Positions 37,801 to 46,800 of a stretch of DNA of 64,000 nucleotides are shown here, piece after piece. The DNA is from Hydractinia symbiolongicarpus (taxonomy: Eukaryota; Cnidaria; Hydrozoa; Anthoathecata; Hydractiniidae): contig NC_079885.1 of assembly GCF_029227915.1 (NCBI RefSeq), positions 7,874,001-7,938,000 on the forward strand. The letters run 5' to 3'. The notes beneath the pieces are model-generated. The model was not told where the DNA came from and did not search any database. It worked only from the letters and a program-made list of their open reading frames with translations. Position 1 is the first letter of the stretch; each line of letters begins with the position of its first letter. A program made the translations under genes and the position numbers.

Positions 37801-40800
37801 ACTTGTGGTAAAAATCAGTGTCCATCTGATTACACTGGACAATTTTGTGAAACTGAAATTGGTGAGTGCACTGCTTAATAAAATTTTTATTTTGTGAATG
37901 GCAAATGGGAAAGTTAGCGACTAATTTTAATGAAAAAGACAATCCTAACACGTGCATATTGTAATCGGTTGTAGCAGCATACCAGGTGTTATCATTTTCT
38001 TTATGTTTTTTTTTTGTCAAAACTTCCATTATAATTTGTTTATTGGTAATAAATTTCGAGTTTCAATTCAAGAAGCGCAGACTCAAGTGTTGTTTTTAAT
38101 AGCATTAATATTTTGAGACCAAACTGTAACATTTTTGTGTTTTGTAAACGGTACACATCATCTCATTACATTAGATTAAAAAGTAAAAAACAGTAAAACT
38201 TAGTGGAAATTAAAATATGTTCAAATGTATTGCTTAATATTTCGCAGATAAAACCGCTCCAACTGTTATCAGCTGTCCACAATCGAAGAAGGTGATCACA
38301 CCCAACGCCACCACTAGGGTGTACTGGCCAGAACCCATCTTCACAGACGATAAAGGAATTGTTGAGATCGTTCGTTCGCATGCACCTGGGCAAGCGTTTG
38401 CATGGGGAGATTATATTGTGACCTACATCGCTAAAGACGCGTTTGATAACTCTGCGACGTGTACCTTTGAACTGTTTGTGACGCGTGAGTTCTTGTAATC
38501 TTTGTATACTTTCACAACCTACGCTGCAAGCTAGATAAGCAAGCACTGTTCTCTCGATAAGTCAAATCTTGAGAAGTCAAATCTTCAAGGGGGCAGTTTA
38601 AATCATCAAATGTGAACAGAATATTAAATGAATCTAATGTATTAAGAATAGTTTATTTTACCTCAAATACTATATAATCTTGATGATTGTGTTATTACAT
38701 ATCAAGTTATTAAGGGGACTTTTGGCCCAGTGAGCCGGTAAAATGATTTGATCTATCGCATGATTTACATAGACGGATTAAAACGGAATACAAAAAAAAG
38801 TTCGATTTATTGAAATCTGGAGTTACCTCTGGAGATTTAAGATATGGGGATTGTAATTTAATATACTTTACTTTTCATATATTTATTTAGCGTTTAATTG
38901 TCCTGATTTGTTAACACCTAACAACTCCATTGATGGGTGTGGCACCTGGAAATGGGGTCGTTTCTGTAATTTTGAATGTCAAAAGAATTTTGAATTAGCT
39001 GTTCCGAAACCGCCGTTTTATTCCTGTGGTAAAATGGGAACCTGGAGTCACGGACCTCCTTTGTATCCCGAGAATCCCGAAAATCTACTTCCGGGATGCT
39101 CAGGTAATTTTTTTTTTACTTTACCTGTACCAAACGACATGAAGAAACAAGAAAAAACGAAATACTTGAAAATTTCTTTCTGCCGTATAAGAATTGTAAA
39201 ATGATGCAAAAAACCTTGAAAAACTTGCAGTAAACGCTTCAGTAAGAAGATAATTTTATGTTACATTAATTTGCTTAATGTATTGTTATGCGACGGCCTG
39301 CAGAGGTATAGAAAATAGGCCATGCTGACGATAGCAAGAGTTTGCGCGGTTTGAGGTTTCCGTAAGTGATTGCTTGCGGGCACTATTTTTGGAATTTTAT
39401 TTTGATTAATTTTCGCGAAGTATTTCTTCGCGAGGATTGAAAAAATATGCATTTCGCGAATTAGTTTGTTGAGATACTTTCCGAATGAACCATGATAAGG
39501 TTTTTTGCAATATTTATTTCTGCAAATGTACTGGTTTATCAAGATAAAATAGATTGCTTGTATCGGACTGGCCATTATTTTTATCAATTACAAAAAAAAA
39601 AACAAAAAAAAAAACAAGAGAAGAATAAATGAAAAAATACTTTTGCTTCTCGAAAAAAAGTCATTTTTTTCAAATACCTTCACTTTGAAATTAAAGCTGA
39701 CATGCTAAAAACTCTTATAGTAAATCTTCTTAACATTAACCTATCAAAAACTGTCATGGCTACCATTTCTAAAGTTGTCTTAACTGTCTTTGTTCACTGT
39801 ATATTTTTAAAAAACCTTTACTTTCACCATAGCAACATCGAAGCCTGGAACTGCTGGAGTAAACAAATTCTCGTACCAGGTCTCACAATGCGACGAAACA
39901 TTTAAACAAAACTTTACGCAACAATTTAAAAAGCTGATCCTCTCCCTACAAGACACATGGAAAATATGTGGCGATAGTTGTAACTTTGAAAACATTCGCG
40001 TCAAATGTACAGGTGGTAGCAGGATGCGACGCGACGCGTCGGCTGCGATCGCGTACAACATGGAAGTGAGTTTTGGTACTGAATTTCAAAATCAAAATCA
40101 AACGCTAACAACAGAATTGCAAGAAAATATGAAGGACGGACTAATTGTTATGACAGTGAACGTGGACGGTGTTGATGTTGTCATGGATACCAATACGACG
40201 GTTGTTGGAGAGACGAAGTTGAAATGTGGTAATGGAAGTACCCTAAAACAGGGTAGATGTGGTATGTAGAGATTTACTGATTCATGTTGGCCAGCATGGT
40301 GAATTTTGGGATAAACCACAAATTGAAAATGTGTACGCTAACCGCCAGTCCGACGTCAGGGAAAAGGGATTAACTCCTTTACTCTGAAATATTGATATTC
40401 GGGAATAACAAGTTTTGAGCTGATGGTAGTCTACAGGTTTCACAGATACGTATGTATACGAGTGCTTGTGATTTTAAAGATGTACAATAGTCAAATATTT
40501 CAGGAGGGAGGGAAGGAAGGAGGGAGGGTGGAAAATCGAAACCTTACATTGACGTTTAGTGTACTCTTTCCGATTTGTGATTTATTCCTTAAGAGTAATA
40601 AAGAGATATCGCTTTGCGTTCCTTTTGTTTTTATTTATGAAATGTTTTTTGTTTTTTTTGCTGAAAACAACAAGTATATCGTGGTACTGGATATCAAGGG
40701 TTTATTCCACGTATTTTGGTCGAAAAAATTCTACCAGAAAGTAATTCTGCTAGAAAATAATTCGAATGGTTAATTCCACAAACGTTCTCTTTTTTTACTC

Positions 40801-43800
40801 ACAAGTAAAAACAAAAAACTGATTGTGGCCTGGAATCAGTCCTTTAATTGTGAAATTAAAAACTTTAGAAAGTAAAAAAAATTGAGTAAAACTTTTAAAG
40901 AGGCTGAAGAATGCAACGAAAAATAAAAAATAAAATCACCGTAAAATTCATTGCCATTCTTGTCAAAAATGTTTGTTTATTTTCATTCAAGCGGGAAAAG
41001 ATATATCAATTTAGTTATTTCATATAAAGAGCGCGAAGAAAATAGACAACAGTAGAAAATAGACACGCGTATTTTAATAGTATCGTTGATTTCTTTGTCG
41101 TTTTTTTTTATAACGATAGATTAGAAAATGGAGAATAAGTTCTCTTCTACTTATTGTCTGATTTTGTGTTTATTTGTGAAAGAAAAAGGAGCGCGTTTGT
41201 TTAATTTCTAATTCGAATTATTTTTTAGTAGAATTTTTTCGACTAAAATAGTCGTAAGACCAGCTGTTGTAGAAAATGATTTACAACTAGAAAAATGAAA
41301 TTAAAGGAAAGTCGAGGAACGAAATTTAGACAAAATGCAACAACTTTTTCACAGTTTCTTCTTTTTAAACAAAAAAAAAAGGTTTTTTTAGTTGAACGTG
41401 ACTTGTATATTTTCATTTTCATTTTTTTTGTTCTAGTGGCATGCCCTCCTGGTAGCTATAAGAACGATACCTCAGATCAATGTGAGAAATGTCCACTTCA
41501 CACATACGCTTCTCAGTTTGCTGCTTCTCAATGTACACCATGTCCGAGTGGAAGGTTGACTGTGAGTGTCGGAACCAGCGAACTTGCGAAATGCTTAGGT
41601 AAGGAGTTTTGTTCTTCACTTTTTTCACCCGTTTTATCCGTTTGTCATGTATTTCCTTTTTGTGTGTGACAATGCTCAAAAACAGGACTTTATTTAGCAC
41701 GGTTGCCACGGCATAATATTTTCCATGAAACAACTTTGCAATAGGAAAATATAAAAAATCACCTAGTTGTGGAATACACCCAGTATTAACAGGGTTAACT
41801 CTTCTCCACTGTCTACCATATTTGTATTTTTTTATACTTACGAGGATAATTATTTTATTTTATAGCAAGTTGTCCAATCGGCCATTATATCGACACAAAG
41901 GATTACCAATGCAAAGCATGTCCAATTGGTTTTTATTCTGACAAAGTGGAGAGTACTAAGTGCACGCCATGTCCTGCTGGCTCAACAACATCCGTCAATT
42001 CTGCTACAAACAAAGGACAATGTACAGGTAGGTCGTATACTTAGTTAGGGAGGAACATGCGCAATACAATCGAGAAAATTTAAATCTGTGTTTGGGATCT
42101 GTGTTTTGGATCTTTAAGCTCAACGTTGTGAGAAAACGATACTCGATATTACTTTTTCTACTCGGGTTATACCGAAGTCAGCGACGCCATATTCTTTAAT
42201 TAAGGTTTAAAATTAATTAAGCTTCCGATTTGGTTTGTTAGATGTACAGTCAAGCAACGTAATTTTATCTCCAATATTCCTTGTCATCAACATATATTCT
42301 CTTGACTTCATTTTCCTTTAAAATTTTGTTTTTATTTGATTGCATTTTGCGCAATGGCGAGAAAAGCTTACCTACTTTATTTTTTGCGTGCGCGCACTTG
42401 GACAAAATTTCTCACATTTTCAAACTGCGCAACTTGTGATCATTTTGCGCTATAATAGAAGATGCATACCTTAAATATACAAAAGAAGTCGGTTTCACTG
42501 ACAATAATTAAATAATGAGTTATATGCTACAATAACTGTTCATACTATTTTGTTGCTTGTTTATATCTTAGTGACGTGTCCATTGGGTTCAGAACTTATT
42601 GCTTCCAAGTGTACGCCATGCCTACCTGGTTACTATAGAAATAAACTTACTCAGACGGAGTGTGTCTCGTGTCCATACGGTAAAACCACGTATGACGCTG
42701 GTAACAAAGATGGAAACTGCCTCAGTAAGTTATCCATTTATAATGTTACAATGTAAATCTACCTTTCGCATTTAGATGTGTTTACATGTCGACTATATTT
42801 TATTTTTTAAACGGTCAGTTTTTGTACATTTTTTTTTAGGGTTAAAAAATTGCAAATTTAAGACTTTAGATCATATAAATCTAAAACCTAAAATATCACT
42901 GTTGGTTGTGATCGTTATTGCGGATATAATAAATTGGCAAAATTATTAAGACCCCAATCCCCCGATTGCTACGATCCTGTGTCATATTTGAGTATGTCTT
43001 TCAGTTAAATGTCAACCTGGTCAAGAACTGTCGATGGATAAACAAAAATGCATGGAATGCAATGTTGGATACTACCGTGAAAAGTTGACCAACGTTCAAT
43101 GTACGAACTGTCCAGATAAACACACGACTAAAGGCTTTGCATCAAAAAGTAGCAACGAATGTTTTGGTGAGATTATGTTGTCTCGTTTGTTTTTCGGACC
43201 AAGCACGCCCTATTTCCTTAAAAATAAGGTCGCCACTTATTTTTGTTTTTATTAATTTTTGCTCCTATGCTCAAGTAGGCTTATTTTGAGGGTTTCGAGG
43301 GTTTCGAAGTATATTCTGTACTAAGACAAATTTATTGAAGTTTAAAAGATTTATGTTTTACCCTATAAAGCATTGTGTAGAAGTACTAAAATTAGCCTAG
43401 GGTTTAGGGTCTAATTCTTTGCCTAAGGACAACATAGAGGCGCTTTTTGTAGGTTTTGTATGTTCTTTATGTGTAAAGTATTTTCAGACATTTCTAATTA
43501 AAATAAAGACAGCCATATTGTTCTGTTTTTTTATAACGGTTTTTCTGTTCTGCTTATTTAGCGCTACCAAAAGTCACTTTATACGACGCCACGCTATCAT
43601 TCACGTCATTAACATGGAGCAAAGATATGACGGACACCAACAGTCCTGCATTTAGACGTACTGGTCATTTAATAACGTCAGCAGTAAGTGTGTGACGATA
43701 GTTTTTCGACATGACGAATTTTGTTGTCGTGCTTTCCCAAATGGCAAACATTGTAATGATATTTGTCTGTGATCTTCATAATATCGGGATTCTTCATAAT

Positions 43801-46800
43801 ATCGGGATTCTTCATAATATCGGGATTCTTCATAATATCGGGATTCTTTATAATATCGGGATTCTTCATAATATCGGGATTCTTCATAATATCGGGATTC
43901 TTCATAATATCGGGATTCTTCATAATATCGGGACAAATATTTAAAACCTGTTCCCAAAATTTGTTTTTTGTTTGTTTTTTCATCAACATTTTTTAGTGAG
44001 ATTTATAAGCAAAATGTTATATTTTATCACAGAACGAAAAGGAGAGTTCATACGTTTCTGTTTTTGTTTATTTTTGTTTTTATTTTTTAACCTACTTTCT
44101 GCATTCGTAGCATTGTGTGCCAACATCAAAATATTCTTTGTTATTACAAAAACTTGCTTTTATAGCTCATATCTTCGTACAAGAACAACGCTAACTTGAT
44201 TTCAATTGCAGTGAACGAGTTAAGGTACGTACCACGAATGGAATGCGACTGCTGTAGGGTGTCCGTGTGTTAGCATTGTCTGGGTGCCTTCGAAATTCGA
44301 CATTTAGGAAAAATTTTGTATAATTACATTTTTATTGTAAATATTTTCGAATTGTTATCGATGTGCTGTATTGTTAACAATAATATTTTTTTAACACTAA
44401 ACATTTGGAAGTTAGGGTTCTTTTGTAATACCTAAGTGAATAGGAAATACTTGTAAAATCTGCATGATATTTGAAAAATATTTTGAAATTGAAGACGGCG
44501 TATGATTAAGAATTTATTAGCCCCGTAAAACCTGAAAAAACGCAGAGCTATCGATAAGAACTCTCTTTTTAAAATATATTGCTGTGTTTTTACGTTTAAT
44601 TTTAACTAAATTTCATGTTACACATGTCAAAAACACAAGGCCAATTTGTATCGGCTCTGGGAACGTTTTCACTTATCTTGGCCGTATTTACTGCTTCATT
44701 ATTCTATATGGAGATATTGTTTCTTGTTTAGATCCGGCAGTGTGGTATCTGTGATGACGTTCTTGTTTTTGTCTACATTCGCAAATCCATTTGCACCTTT
44801 GAAAGATCAACTCAAATCAGGAAATGTGGGAGGAATGACTGTCAATGCGTCAACTTTCACGACAGGTATGACGATTTATATTGACGCTGTTTTCGCTAAA
44901 TTTACAGTATTCTACCTCAAGTTAACACAGAGTATCGTCATCTAACAAATCGTAATGAAAGATGTAAATCTTTATAAAAACGACTGAGATAAACGAGACA
45001 ATAGATTCTTTGCTTCACTTAACCCTAACTCTTAAATAAGGGTTTACCTTTTGTTTTGATTGTTACGAATTGCAAAATTCACCAATCATAAAAAAGGTGT
45101 GCTTTTGCACTGGTACCTTATCGGTAAAACGCTAATTGTGTAAAAATTGGACCCTAAAAATTGGACCCTATAATTATTTGGACTAATAAAACAAATAGAA
45201 TTCAGGTAGCTGGTGAAGTCAGTAAAAATTTGCGGAGGTATTAATTATTAAGTAAAGTGTCCAAAAGATTTTTAGGTTAATTATGTTGCAGTCGGGTAAG
45301 GGAAACTTTTCTTCTGTGGCTTTCTTTTAAATATTTGTCGGTCATATGTTCATCGGCCTAATTTTCCGCTGATTGCCTTACTATGTAGCAAGCGGGATTA
45401 TCTGTTGCGTACAGTATTTCGCTACAATTTTTTACTGACGGATGTATATTTTTACTGTAGATCGATGCTCGCATTTTACATGTCCACGTGATCAGTATTG
45501 TTGGTACAACGAGACAGGTGCTGGTTGCGCATGCCCAGCTGATCATTACATGAGTAACGACGGACAGAAATGTTTTGGTGAGTCCGTAGAAACCATGTGT
45601 TACTGTTGTGTCAATGTAATAAAAACCAGGCTGAATATTCAATCAGACCAAATTTTCTCGAATCTTTACGCGTTCGTTCGAGTTTTATTCTATTTATTTA
45701 CGTTGTGCCCAACTAGCTACTGTAGATTTCTAGTGAATTATCAAATAAGCTTGAGAGCAAAGAGAAATGATTTAGAAAAGAAACTGTTGCCTGCTCGAAG
45801 AGCATTGTGCCCCCCCCCCTGCAAGATTGAGGAATGACAAAATTAAACGTGATTTGATGAAGATGTAATTTTTATCTTTCAGTCGACTGCAAGGAAGGAT
45901 ATTGTATGAATGGGGGAAGTTGTCGACGAAGCGAATCGGGAAGGGAATGCAGGTAAGTCTGTTCACAATACCTCTCTGATGGAGTGCTATCACGAAGGTA
46001 CTCTGTTTAAGCAAACAGCTAGTGATTTCTTGCTGAAACGAGATATTAGGTGAAATCAGGTTGATATATTAATATTATTTTAGGATTTTCAAGCTTTTCT
46101 TTTTATCCTTGCGTTACTTGCTGTAGCATTCGCATTGCATTAACGGTATTAGGTCATTTTGAATTCTGTCGTTTTACAATCCTCTTGAAAATGTATATTT
46201 TGTTCTCCTTCGCAGTTGTTTGGGAAAATACAGTGGAGCGCGTTGCGAAGACAAAGACAATACTCATGATTACGCATTGGTGATTGGTTTAGTTTTGGCT
46301 GCTGTTTTGTTGCTTATTCTGATTGGCTGTTGCTTGAAGCGTTAGTTGTTTTTATTTTTATTCCTCATTGCAAGTACTATGATGAAACAATTCATCGCCG
46401 TCCGTAAATCTGGCTATGTATTTCGGAATTTTCTTGTGGAGATACCTTTTTATAAATAAGAACTTCATTCGAGGAAAAAAGTGTAAAAAAACAACCTGAG
46501 ATCTACAGCGAATGATCAAACAGGATCATTTTCTCAGTACTCTGTATGTTTTACTATAGCAGGACTGTAAACGAAGTAAACGACCACTTTTCAAAATGTC
46601 CGCTCCACGGCCTAGAAAGATCCGAAAAATCGGGTAATTGGGCTGTGTTGACGTCAACAAAAATTAGTGCTATTTAAAATTTTATATCTAATAAAAGAGT
46701 GTAAGATCCTAAGTTAGAAATTAGAAGCAGCGTATTAATTGCTTGTGGTTGCGAATTTCGAATTCCGCCCTCCGTTCCACTAAATTATGTCCGGTGTTGT

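Noticed and set aside
43652-43989. Open frames on both strands over the 18-bp array, up to 103 codons
   Set aside because: They result from a tandem repeat whose unit is a multiple of three; the region is intronic.
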